Source of the DNA: Pholiota molesta
Lineage: Eukaryota; Basidiomycota; Agaricomycetes; Agaricales; Strophariaceae
Length of the DNA stretch: 64,000 bases
Reading direction: 5' to 3'
NCBI GenBank assembly: GCA_014925825.1
Contig: JACGCK010000190.1
Location: 21,765-85,764, forward strand
Each line of letters starts with the position of its first letter. Position 1 is the stretch's first letter. Of the stretch, positions 22,690-34,026 are shown in pieces. The position numbers were made by a program, and so were the translations under genes. The notes under the pieces are model-generated. The model had not been told where the DNA came from and did not search any database. It saw nothing but the letters and a program-made list of their open reading frames with translations.

Positions 22690-24252
22690 TCACAACTGAT
22701 CCCCCTCCTCGTCCTCGTTCCCCCTCCGCGCCAGGAACGCCCCGAGATCCCGCGCCTTCGCCCCTCCGCCGCCGAACCCTGTGCTCGGGAAGCCCGCGCC
22801 GCCCCCGATGCGCGTCGCAGGGAACGTGTCCTCCGCCGCCGCCGACGACGGCGGCTTTTGTGCGAGGGAGGCGCCGCGGGGGCGCCGCACCGGCGCCTCG
22901 TCCTCGAGGTCGAAGAAGCCTAGCCCTGCTCGACCGTGCTTGGGCTCACGATTTCCTGCGCGGCGGAGGAGAAGGCCGACGAGCGCGGCGAGGGGAGGGA
23001 GGGCGACTGCGAGCCGGTGGTCGCGGACGAGGTGCGCGAGGAGCCTGATTTTTTGGATTTTGACTTTTTATGTGGTGCGGAATTAGAATTCGCTCCAGAT
23101 GGGTCCAGGATGTGCGGCGGGCCTGGGTGTGCAGCGGCGAGGCGACGCGCGAGGAGGATGATTGGGAGTGCAGATGCGCGAGGACGGCGCGCGGGTCCGG
23201 GGGCGCGTGGTGCGCCGCGCTGGCGCGGTCGCTGCGCGACGCGGACGTCCTGCTGCGCGAGTCGGAGGCGGACCTGTCGCCTGCGGCTGGCCGGGGCGTG
23301 CGGCGCGCGTACATCCCGCCGTCGAGGTCGGCTTCCTCGTCGTCGTCGTTGTTTGGGATGTATGGGCCGGGAGGGGGGGCGGCGACGAAGGGGCCGTACC
23401 CACTGCCCCCGCCGGCGCCGCTGCCAGAGCCAGAGAAGGCGGAGCCAGACGCGTTAGAGCCGGAGTCTGACGTTGGGCCGCGGGGGAACATGGCGTTGGG
23501 GATGCGTGGATAGCCTGGCTTCGCGCCCGCGCCGCCGCTGCCCTGGAAGCCCTCGAACGCCTCGCCCTCTCCGACGGCCTCGCCGCGCGCATGTGCCTCT
23601 GCGAGGCGGCGCAGTTCCTTGCGCTCTCGCCGCCGCTGGCGCCGCTCCTCCTTCTCGCGGAGACGCTGGGCTTCGACGTCCGCGGCGTGCGCGGCGGCGG
23701 CGGCGACGGCCTCCGGGGAGGAGAGCGCGGCGATGGCGTCCGCGTCGAGCGGGGCCGCGTCGAGATCGAAGGTGCTCGCTGTCGAATGCGCTGTCACGAT
23801 CGTGTTCGGCGTGGGTGGCGTGAGATCGGCGCTGCCACCGCTGCCGCTGCGCCGCCGGGTCGTCCGTACAGCGCATCGTCGCCGTCGTCCGCGGGCAGCT
23901 GGATGGGCGGAGGTGTGGGGCGGCCGAACAGGTCGTAGCCGAAGAGGGTGATTTTCCGTGCGCCGGCGTTGCCTTTCGCCTTTGTCCTGCGTTTCCGCTT
24001 CGTGCGTCCGCCCGGGTTGGAGTGGAGGGAGAGCGTCTCTGCGTCGACATCTGTGTCGGGGTCCGCGAGGAGGCCTTGAAGCTCGTCCGCCCTGGCGCGC
24101 GGTATCCGGTTGATGGCGGCGTTGGGGGCTGCGTTGTCGTGCTCGCCGTGCTGCGTGCCCTGCTGGCTGCCGCTTCCCGCGCTGGGCTTGAGGCACGGCA
24201 GACAGGAGCCAAAGGCGATGTGGACGGTGTCCGACCAGGAGAAGGTCGCCAT
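22690..24252 (-). CDS. Conserved hypothetical protein, Ala/Ser-rich, low complexity
   Basis: Starts MATFSWSDTVHIAFGSCLPCLKP at 24252. The cysteine pair in SCLPCLK close to the N-terminus could be a lipid-modification or metal site. A second conserved-looking block is KKITLFGYDLFG-like (ARKITLFGYDLFGRPTPPP, residues about 98-116). Then follow a charged helix rich in E, R and K (REKEERRQRRRERKELRR), a Gly/Ser-rich segment and a C-terminal Ala/Gly-rich tail ending GNEDEEGDQL* at 22690. The readable frame changes near 23830, near 23115 and near 22925. Each is fixed by about one base, at least the last in a G run. From memory, proteins of this design occur across Agaricomycetes without assigned function. 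No enzyme motif was seen. Confidence 0.6.
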
Positions 24253-24639
24253 GAGTGCGGCTTGCCTTCAGTCTTGTGGGACGGTTGGAAGCGGTGAAAA
24301 GGCACTCAGTGTGGAACGAGTGGTAGATGAGCGTAAGAGCCAAAGCACCTGATTTCAGGTGATGTCAATACCCGTGGCCTGATTGCCCCCGGCGGTTGCG
24401 AAAATATCGAGGCTGGCTGCAGTCAATACATTTGATATTTTCTGGGCATTTATACCGGTAGAATGTGGGCTTAGGTGTCAGCAAGATTTGACTTGGAATG
24501 AAGCGTACGTCGTCGTCGGGCGGCGGGACGACAGGCAGCAGCAATAGCACACGCACGTGATGGAACAGAGTTTAGGGGCGGTCCTCAATAAGGTCCACGA
24601 CGTGTCAGAGAACGCCTCCGACATCGACGCCCATATACC
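24253..24639. promoter_or_regulatory. Divergent promoter between the hypothetical gene and SEC31
   Basis: 387 nt separate the two divergent ATGs. No TATA box was identified. GC-rich and AT-rich halves meet near 24370. Confidence 0.35.
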
Positions 24640-27600
24640 ATGAAACTAAAGGAAATCCACAGGACATCTACATTCGCCTGGTCGCCGTCGGCCGCGCTTC
24701 CGCTGCTGGCCACCGGAACCGTCGCCGGCGCGCTCGACGAGTCCTTCAGCAACGAGAGCCAGCTCGAAATCTGGGCGCCCGACTTCCTCGACAACAGCGA
24801 GTTTGATCTCGGCGTAGAGGGGCAACATGGGCCTAAAGGATATGTCACAGACACCGCGAGGTCCGTTTGTCTCGATTCGTACTCGCCCAGGCGCTGACGC
24901 GGATACAGGTTCAACCGACTGGCATGGGGCCATGTCGACGCCAGCCGACCTCACGGCGTTATTGCCGCAGGTCTCGAGAACGGCGAGCTGGCGCTCTGGG
25001 ATCCAGCCAAAATTCTCGCCGGCGCTCCGTGAGTTGCTCGCTGCCACCCCTCGATCTATCTGACATCCATCAGCGCTTCGGATTCGCTCATCTTGCGTAA
25101 TACCACCCATACCGGACCCGTTCGTGGGCTGGACTTCAATCCCCTCCAGACAAGTCTTCTCGCATCGGGCGCCGTGGGCGGCGAGGTGCGTATATGTCTT
25201 TTTACATCATACACATGCTCATAGTCCACAGGTGTACATTTGGGACCTGAAAGACCCGAGCAAACCCTACTCGCCTACGCCTGGCCAAAGGAGCTCGAAG
25301 TTGGACGAAATCACATCCGTTGCATGGAATCAGCAGTCCAATACGTCCTTGCCGGTGCAAGCAGCACGGGATACACTGTTGTTTGGGATCTTCGAGGAAA
25401 CGCGAGGTCGTAGCTCTCGCGTATGGCGGTGGTGCTGGCACGTTGGCTGGACTCTCTGGAAGTGGGGCTGGAATGGCTGTTGGCGGACGCAGGGGTATGA
25501 GCGATATTGCATGGCATCCTGATAATGTGCGATCTTTATCATCCTCCACTCCTCTACTGATATCGGTTAGGCGACGAGATTGGTAACTGCGTCTGAAGAC
25601 GACTCCTCGCCAGTCATCATGGTCTGGGATCTACGCAATGCGCGTGCGCCTGAAAAGATTCTTACGGACACGAAAAGGTGTTTTGTCGCTTTCCTGGTGC
25701 AAACAAGATGCGACCTCCTCCTCTCGTGCGGTAAAGACAACCGCGCTCTTTGCTGGAACCCCAAACTTCAGAAGTCATCGGAGAACTCCCATCAGCAGAC
25801 AACTGGGCGTTCCAGGTCGACTGGTGCCCTCGCAACCCGACATGCTCGCCACCGCCTTCTTCGACGGAACCATCGGCATCCATTCCATCCAATCCACAAA
25901 CGAAGCAACCGCCGCCGCCGGTAAAAGCGCAGCCGCTCCACGTGTCGACGGCGCCGATATCTTTGACGCCCCCGGATTTTCACGCTCGTCGCCGCAGGGC
26001 ACCCTCTCCCTCAAGCAGCCGCCAAGTGGCTCGCCGCCCGGTGTCTGCTTCCTTTGGATTCGGCGGCAAGCTCGTCTCATCGAGAATCTGCCTCCGCCAG
26101 GCAAGGCCCAGAGCAGCGTTGTCCACTTGCGCAAAGTCGTCACCGAAACCGATCTCGTGGAACGTGCCAGTAAGTGGAGGCGGCCATCGAGGTGGATCGC
26201 TGCAGCCTTCGCAGAGGAGAAGACGGAAACCACGGCGGATGCGTCGCCGACTGCTGGGAGGGATGGAAGGCTTTGTTGAGTCTGTTCAAGGCGGACTCGA
26301 GGGACGAGCTTGTCACGTTGCTCGGATTCTCGAAGACGGAAATCGCAGCCCGCGTCGCAGAGGCTGTTGAGAACCTCAAAGCAGCCGCTGACGCCAAAGC
26401 GATCCAGGAGGACGACACTACGCTCTATGGCAAGCCACACGAATCCGTCGTGTCTTTCGCTGAACCGGAAAGCCAGGAACTCCCTTCCGACCAAAGCGAG
26501 GCCGGCGACGAGGCCGGCGACGATCTCACCCCCGTCGTCGCCCCAGAAGAACAAACGCCCTCGGAAGTCAGCACCGGCATCACCTCTGATACCGCGAGCG
26601 CCACGTGCACGAGGAGAGGAGTCGGCGACCACCGCGCCCAGCCTCTTCGGCGACGACATCCCGGGCACGCCGCACCACGACTTCTTCAACACCGTCGGCG
26701 TCGCGCAGGAGGACGGCGAGTCGCACGCCGTGCTCGTCCCGCACGTCAACTACGGCTTCGACTCATCCGTCGCGGCGACCATCGGCTCGGGCCCTCGTCC
26801 GTGAGCTCGGAGGTCGCGAAGAGCAGCGGGTTCCGCATCTACCCCTCGACGAGTCCGACATCGACCGCCTCGTCACGAAGGCGCTCGTGCTCGGCGACTT
26901 CGAGTCCGCGGTCTCGCTGTGCCTCTCCGCGGACCGCTTCGCGGACGCGATCCTGCTGGCGGTGCGCGGCGGGCCCGAGCTGCTGCAGCGCACGCAGCGC
27001 GCGTACTTCGCGCGGCGCACGACGACGCTGCCGTACCTCCGTCTTTGCAGTCGATCGTGTCGCACGACCTCGCGGACATCGTGCAGAACGCGGACCTGCG
27101 GGAGTGGCGCGAGATCTTCGTCGTGCTCTGCACCTTCGCGAACCAGGACGAGTTTCAGGCGCTCGCGGAGCAGCTCGGCGGGCGCCTGGAGGAGCAGGCG
27201 GCGCTCGCGCAGGACGCGGAGGACGACGATGCGGACACGGGAGGGAGGCGTATGCGTTCCGGAAGAACGCGACGCTGACGTACCTGGCGTCCGCGCGCCT
27301 CGAGCGGCTGGTGGGCATCTGGGCGGCGGAGCTCGCGGAGGAGGAGGCCGCAAGGGTGGCGGACGCGCGGGCCCAGGACGGGACGTACTATTCTGCGCAT
27401 GCGCTGGCGCTGCAGACGTTTGTGGAGAAGGTGACCGTGTTCCGGGCGGCGACAAAGTACAAGGACGAGGCGCTGGAGCAGGATGCGAATGGTGCGGCGC
27501 CGCAGGCGTTCAAGCTCGCGCCGTTGTATGACCGCTACTTTGAGTATGCGGAGATCCTGTCGACGCAGGGGCTTGTGAAGGAGGCGGTCAGGTTCCTGAA

Positions 27601-29352
27601 GTTGACGCCTGCTGCGTACAAAGGGCTGGCGCCGGGCGCGGATCTGGACTCGAAGAGGAAGAGGTTGATCCAGGCGACGACGGCTGGGCCTGTTGCGAGC
27701 ACGTCGACTGCGGCGGCGCCTGCGGCTGTTCCTGCGAGAAGCGTTCCGGCGCCAGCTACGAGGGCGGCGTATGGTGCACCCACGACCTGGAATGCACCTG
27801 CCCAGCCGATTTCGCATCAGCCACCAGCTACGTACCCGTCCTATGAGGCCCCAAGCAATCCATACGCGCCGACCGCAGCACAGACTCAGCCTGTCTATGG
27901 TCAAGCGTCGACTGGCCAAGGCTATATGCCGCCGTATGGGCAGTCCAATTCATTGACGCAGCCCCGCATCTCCGCGCCCCCGCGCCCCCCGCGCCCGCGT
28001 CCATCCCACCGCCCCCAGCCCGAGCTGCCAACGGCACACCCTCGAACGCGGGCCCGCCGCCGCCGCCCAAGCGCGACAACGGCGGCTGGAACGACCCGCC
28101 CGCTGCGCTGCCGGCCAGCCGCGCCCCGCCCGCGCTGAACCTCCACAAGCCCGCGGTGATCACGTCGCCCTTCCCGCACGCGGCGCCGTCGCCGGGCTTC
28201 TCGTCGCCGCAGGGCTCGCCGTTCGTGGGCCAGGCTCCGCGGCGCTGCCCCCGCCCCCGCGCCCCGGCAGCGTGAACCGCGGCGGCGCCGTGCGCCCCCG
28301 CCGCCCGGGCAGCGTCTCCCGGCTGGCCCCCTGCCGGCGGCGCCTACCCGCAAAGGCCGCCGTCGACGACGGGGGGCCGCAGCATGCGCACGCGCCGCCC
28401 TCGCGCTGATGTCGCCGCCGCAGGGCCCGGCCAGCTGCCCCCGCAGCGGCTCCCCACGCCGAGCCAGTACGCGCCGCCCCAGCAGCGCGGCCCCGCGCCG
28501 GGGCAGACGCCGCCCCCCGCGGCCAGTTCAACCGCCCGCCGCCGCCAGGGCAGCAGCAGGGGCACCTGCAGCAGCAGCAAGCGCCGAGCGCGTATCGCGC
28601 GGCGTCGCCAGCGGGCCCGTACGGTCCTCCAGCGGGGGGCGTCGCGCAGCAGGCGGGGCCGCCGCCGCCCGGTCCGTATGCGCCCCCGCAGGGCATGCAG
28701 CAGCCGCAGCAGCGGCCTGGTCCATCGCAAGGTCAACATCCACCACAAGCGGCTGGCGGGCCTCCCCGCCAGGAGGGCCGGCGGCCCCCCGCGTCCTGCA
28801 TCCCAAGCGCCGCCGAAAGCCCCTCCAGGACGCAGCCACCGGCCCCCAAATATCGTGCGTTCTGATCATGTTTTCGTTTTTGGTCATGGTCTTGATGATT
28901 TTTGTTCGTAGCCCCTGGTGATCGAAGTCATATTCCCGATTACGCGCAGCCTGCGTACAACAGCATTTCGGACATTGAACAGGATGAGGCAGATCACGCC
29001 TGTATGTCCCCTTCTGCTTTCGCGATTAACCGCCTGGGCTCATCTGTATTTTTTCATAGGCAACCAAAAACGAATTTTGGACGATCTCGAGCGCCGGATT
29101 AATCCATTGTTCGACGGGTTGAACTGTGAGACGATATCGCGGTCCGTCGTGGATCAATTGACCGTGTTGACGCGGGGTACGTTTTCTTCACTTCATTGCG
29201 TTCTGGTGTCCTGACTATGCCTCGCAGCGATGGATGCTCATGATCGTCCTGCTGCACTGGCGATTCATGTGGAACTTCTTACGCGCGGATCTCAAACGGA
29301 TGATATTGGATTATGGATGTCTGGCATCAAGCAATTGATTATGAGGCTGTAA
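24640..29352 (+). CDS. SEC31: SEC31, COPII outer-coat scaffold protein
   Basis: SEC31 pairs with SEC13 to build the outer cage of COPII vesicles leaving the ER. The N-terminus [16 protein letters not shown] opens a WD40 propeller, with [40 protein letters not shown] and [17 protein letters not shown] seen in order up to about 25.8 kb. The alpha-solenoid follows at 26.8-27.6 kb ([33 protein letters not shown]), then a Pro-rich spacer at 27.7-28.9 kb. The C-terminal helical domain ends with [16 protein letters not shown] and [14 protein letters not shown] at 29352. Introns near 24862, 25184 and 29178 are evident. The frame breaks repeatedly (near 25332, 25394, 25664, 25676, 26600-26800, 27040, 27240 and in the Pro-rich part). 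Most look like one base lost from a short homopolymer, so the gene is likely functional but poorly called. Confidence 0.92.
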
Positions 29353-29650
29353 ATATGCTATTCCCTACACTATTGGCCACTCTGATTTAGATACCATCCA
29401 TGGTCATTATAAAAATAAACCTGATTCATTTCCTCTCTACTCTTTATGTTTGTTCGCGTGTGTCCAGCGTGTACTTTTACGTGCGCGATTCCGTGTCTTC
29501 GCGAGAAAAATGTGTCTATTAGATAGTAATTCACACCAGTTCGGTTCGTCAATAGGATCTGTACATAATGCTATGAACCTCCACATGTAAACTGTCCACA
29601 GTCCATACCATTCAGAGAGCAATCAGTAAGTACCAAGAAAACGCATTCCA
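29353..29650. other. Convergent 3' region of SEC31 and the deaminase-like gene
   Basis: Just under 300 nt between two stop codons on opposite strands. No ORF was seen. Confidence 0.5.
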
Positions 29651-31146
29651 TTACACTATCTTGGCACGCGCCGGCCCGAAGCCCATCGCTATGGCCTTCA
29701 ACTTCTGGTACTCAGAGCTATCGTGATAGCTGCTCAAGAAATTGCGCGACTCCAGCTCCAGCTTCTGAAATCCTCGTCCAATATCTCAGTAACAACCCGC
29801 CGAATCGCCCCCACCATATGGTCAGCCATCCACGAATCAAACTCATCGGAAATCGCGGCGAGCAAGCACGGAACGACGTCGTTGCTCCGCCTCCCGACGG
29901 CGAATTTCTCGTGTGACCGTACGGGGTGGCGTTGTACGCGTCCAGGTATATTCCGCACTGGAAGCACGACGGCTTCGAGACGCCGATGTAGGGGAAGGAG
30001 GCGGGACGGCGGGGTCGAGGCGCTCGTGGTGGCGGACGAGCAGGCACTCGCAGTGCGGTGCGGCCATCGGGAGCGTCCCCGTCCACGCGCGTTTGGCGCG
30101 GTCGTCGATGGCGTCTTGGAGATAATCGGCTTCGTCTTCCGGGCGACTTATGTAGGCGGTTCGAAGAATTCGGCTACGAGCTCTGGCGAGACAGGGTCGC
30201 TGGAACCTGATTCAGAGGACAACGCATGTTGGCGGCTTTATAGATCCGGAGAGGGAGTGTGGAAAGCGTCTCAAATGTGTATGCAGCGCGGTTTGTTTGA
30301 TCGTTTTTATGTGCAACCAGGGGGCGCAGAGTTTGCGTATATAACGGAGGAGATTGAAGTCTGTCACAAGTCAGCGTTAGGGATAGCACCGAAACAGAAG
30401 AGTTCACCATGAAGATTGGCCTTCTGGCGGATCCTAATTATATAGCCCATGTCGTATTCAGATAGCGACTCCTCCAGCTGGCTACAAGGTTGAGGAAGAG
30501 ATATTCCCTTGAAGATTTCAAGCATGTCGTTTGTGGAAATGAACGCCTGGTGACAGTCGAAGATGGCCTTGGCCATTTCGAGGTAGGATTTGAGGACGTT
30601 GCTCGTTTTGGCGTAGCGGTAGCCTATGCTGGAGTAAGAAGTTACTACATTACCGAAGGCCTTGTCCTCTGACAGGGCGATCCAAAATTGTTCGAATTTC
30701 TTGGACCGCTTCTCGAAACGGTAACGAATCTTGAGAGCGTGGACGCGATGAAGATATTCTATCATTTGAACAGATTGATCGATTGCGTTGGTGCTGACCG
30801 CAAGTTTGGTCATGAAGCCCCATATAGTTTCAAGAATCATCTCAGGGGAGTGTCGGCTTTCTGGGTAGGCATTAGGGCGCTCTGGGGCGGGGTCGAAGTG
30901 AGCAGCCTCGTTCGCTGCGATGGTGGCGACAATTTCTGTCCCGGTTACCGCCAATGTCATGGCGTAAACCCTGCCGTCGTTGGGGATTGTGGGGAGAAAG
31001 AAAGTCAAGGCGTCTAGAAGAAGCGCTATCTCCTCGTCTGCGTACTCACTCGTGTTATCAGGCAAAACGTCCTCGCAGACTCGCGCGACGTTGGAAGAGA
31101 TGGCGGAGAGAACGTGGATAGAATCTGGGACGTAGAGTTGAGCCAT
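29651..31146 (-). CDS. OTT_1508-like deaminase-domain protein (fungal expansion)
   Basis: The N-terminal exon (31146 to about 30370, MAQLYVPDSIHVLSAISSN) encodes a mainly helical region of about 260 residues typical of the non-catalytic half of these proteins. Downstream the deaminase core shows PHCECLLVRHHE (about 30033-30067), an H-x-E zinc-site motif, and PYIGVSKPSCFQCGIYLDAY (about 29940-29995), a C-x-x-C motif. Together they match the HxE...CxxC signature of the nucleotide/nucleic-acid deaminase superfamily. The fungal OTT_1508-like branch characteristically has an IGVSK-SC-C block, cited from memory. The C-terminus reads YQKLKAIAMGFGPARAKIV* at 29651. The frame changes near 30000, near 29890 and near 29770 and must be repaired by single bases. 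The exact structure at 30170-30410 is unclear. The substrate is unknown. Confidence 0.6.
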
Positions 31147-31840
31147 GCTGGTGGTACTTGATCATTTACGTGGGTCCTGGCGTCTGGGAGACTCAGACAG
31201 GTCAAGAGTCAGAAATTAGCTTCAAGCTTCAGAAAATAGAAAGAGTGAATCAAGAGTAGATTGAAGATTCTGCAACCTTAGATCTATATCCACGTGACGT
31301 TTCAGCACGCTCCACTTGTGACGCGCGTCGCGCGACGCCTCGCGACGCGCAGCCATTGGCGTTGCTTTTTCGAAAGTAACTTGCGTTCAAACCCAGGCTC
31401 AATTCGAAGCCGCATCTACTGATGTCTCGAACGTGTATCGGGCCAAGGTAGGCGCCCATGGCGTTTTGATGGCGCTCTTCCGTAATGCCGAGTTGCCGAG
31501 CGGTGCATCTTTCGGAGTCGTCAAAGTTTGCGGGCCCGTGGTCAAGGTGGCTTTTACTTTACAACCACCATGCCGCCTCTGACAACTTTCTGTCCCAGAA
31601 CCTATCCTGACCACCGTCTCTCCTCATTGTGATCATTGTGATGCTTCATGCAAGCTTCATAAACGTTCAGTCACATGGCTAATTAATCATCGCCAACAAA
31701 AACAAAGCCAAATTTTATCAAATGTTTCCGACAAAACGGTCGACATTTATTACAGGCCAAGTAAGCTTATTTGCAACTTCACCCAGGACGACATCGACTG
31801 ACTTATCTTTCGAGCTTTCCGCACACAGCACAGATAAAGA
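31147..31840. other. Divergent intergenic region, deaminase-like and F-box genes
   Basis: About 690 nt. It contains a GC-rich palindrome-like run near 31322-31350 (GCGCGTCGCGCGACGCCTCG), an AT-rich right half, and no convincing ORF. It presumably holds both promoters. Confidence 0.45.
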
Positions 31841-33187
31841 ATGGTCGTGATTCAACTATCATCTCAAGATGTCCTTCCCTGCGAACTTGTCGACCTCATC
31901 ATCGCAATTGTCGCTTCAAACTGCGATGGAATATACAACGTACGTCAACGACGGCACGATCTTGCTTCCTGTGGGCTCGTATGTCGGGCATTTTATCTCC
32001 CTTCCCGAAGATATCTGTTCGAGAACATGACGCTCATAACTAAACACGGCGAAAGAGAATCACAGTCGCTCAAGAAGCTGAGAGAAATCCTCTCCACAGG
32101 CCCGATGCTGCGATTTCAGATATACCACCTCGTCATTGCAGACAAGACACCGTCTGGATACACCGGGTGGAAGAGACCTGGAAGGACGCTCCTTGGCGAA
32201 GAAAACTTGCCTCACATTCTGCGCCTTTTACCTTCGCTCCGAAGTTTGACCATCTCTGCCGTTCAGGACGTCTATTGGACATTGCTCACCGGAGAGCTGG
32301 TATCCGCTCTGAGGGTTTACGATCTCTGTGTGTTAATCTTCGGCGTCTCATCTCAAAAAGCTGCGCGATGTCCCTATCGGCTTCGTTCACCAGTGGGACG
32401 GTCACAGAGATAGAACTTAACTCGGTCCACATAGTGACGACTATTCGTGTTGACACCTTCCGCACCCATGATAATGATGTACATCCAACCATATCCAAAA
32501 TTGATCACCATCCCACGCCTTGAACATCTCTCATTATCTGGCGACTTCGACTTTCCAGAATCTGTACAAGAAGCTGTATCGACGCAACTTAGCGCCTGCG
32601 CAGTTTATACATTATGCTAGTCCCTTTTCGGAGAGCAAGTCGCCGTGGTTGCAGGCGTGGATTCTGATCATTAGAACGTCGAAATCATTAATCGTCTATC
32701 TCTGCATTTTTTATTCAGTGGGTGGAACCACCCCATGTAAAATACGGTCTTTTAATCATCTCCCAGCACATCTTCTATACTTGTCGAATGGCCACCCCGT
32801 GTCAATTCGCCAATTCCCTTCTTGCACAGCATAGAGCTCCATGAAGCTAATCGACAGGCTTACTCGCAGAAATAACCCAATTTCTAAGTCCCCGAAATAC
32901 CCCTTTGAAGATCCGATCATCCTTCTTACAATCGACCTCTTTCGGGATCAAGAAGAAGCCTTTCTCCAAGCTGCCTCGCAGCCGGCATGGGCACTGCTCG
33001 ACAACGCGTGCACAAATGCGCAACTCTACCGAGACCTGGAAAAGGTCCAGATATCCCTCAGCTTTTTCCACGACCAAGACACACAAAACACTGGGAGAGG
33101 GCCATTTTGGACGTGCTCGAGGATTGCGCTGCGCGACTGCTTCCGTTGTTGTCGTCCTCTGCACGGGTAGCTCGAGTTTGTTGTTGA
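31841..33187 (+). CDS. F-box-like/leucine-rich protein A, frame-broken
   Basis: Starts MVVIQLSSQDVLPCELVDLI at 31841. The F-box-like helix (LPCELVDLIIAIV) is followed by SCGLVCRAFYLPSRRYLFEN, a combination common in basidiomycete F-box-like proteins that recruit targets to SCF ubiquitin ligases. Leucine-rich segments follow (LPHILRLLPSLRSLTIS). From about 32320 the homologous reading hops frames: SLCVNLRRL, then KLRDVPIGFVHQW, then EIELNSVHIVTT. It resumes near 33000 (WALLDNACT...KVQISLSFF) and ends DCAARLLPLLSSS near 33187. These pieces line up in order with the second F-box gene at 54 kb, which guided the model. The gene is either decayed or affected by base errors and has at least three breaks. 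Confidence 0.6.
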
Positions 33188-34026
33188 GGTTAGTTTTCTC
33201 CATATGCAGCGTATAAGGTGGCACAACGGGATGTTTTGCTACCAATAGAAAGGTCAGAGCGCTTTGCTTTCCCTTTAGCTCGTATAATTGCGCATGTCTG
33301 ACTTGCTTTCCGCTAGTATCAATTGAACAGATAACCTTTGGACTATAGTCGTTTCTGTTATGAATATTGTAAAGGCATGCACGAAGTTAGGAGAGAGCGA
33401 TTGACATGAGCGAAATCCACAGCGAGACCTTACGTATTGCCGTCGAGACGCCTTGAGTGAGTAGTAAGGAGGGCGTAGGCCCATAGTGACGCCCCGCTCT
33501 CAGTACGCCCTCAGAGGCCATTTTATTGGAGGTCGACTTAAAAGGAGAACATTCATCTGCACGGCTGGTGATGGGGTGCGTTGCATGACAAGAGTCTAGG
33601 CAGAGATTTGGACAGGCCTCAGAAGCCCAGAAGCCCAGGCCGAATTCTGGGACACTGTCATTCTGAATTTGGGATGGGACGACGCATATAGATAAGGTCA
33701 AGTGTATGCTGCGAAACAAGGCTGCGATGGATGTCAGAATTTTTAGATTAGACATCCTTAAGCGTGTCCTCTAAGAGGACTATCGTTTGCGATCAACTCA
33801 AAGATACCATCCCATCATGGCACAATTTGCACAAAACTGGCATTTTGGATCTGCTTCCGTACTAAGAAAATACATTAACTCATACACTTCACATCAAAAA
33901 GGATTTACATTCCCTGCCACGTCTCCTCGAGTATCCATACCTATACAACCCACACCCAATCCCACAGGCAGTCCAGCTCCCCGACTCAGCACTCCGTTTG
34001 CAGGCGTTTCAAAATGGTGGTGCTTC
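33188..34026. other. Intergenic region, F-box A to eIF4E gene
   Basis: About 840 nt between the ends of two convergent genes. Small ORFs on both strands were inspected and not supported. The last 30-60 nt hold the 3' UTR of the minus-strand eIF4E gene. Confidence 0.45.

Noticed and set aside
22946..24343. 465-codon minus-strand ORF starting at 24343 as one intact gene
   Set aside because: Its first 150 codons are in the wrong frame relative to MATFSWSDTV at 24252, and its end differs from the better C-terminal frame. It merges a shadow with the middle of the real gene.
25775..26749. 324-codon minus-strand ORF
   Set aside because: Antisense to SEC31 exons.
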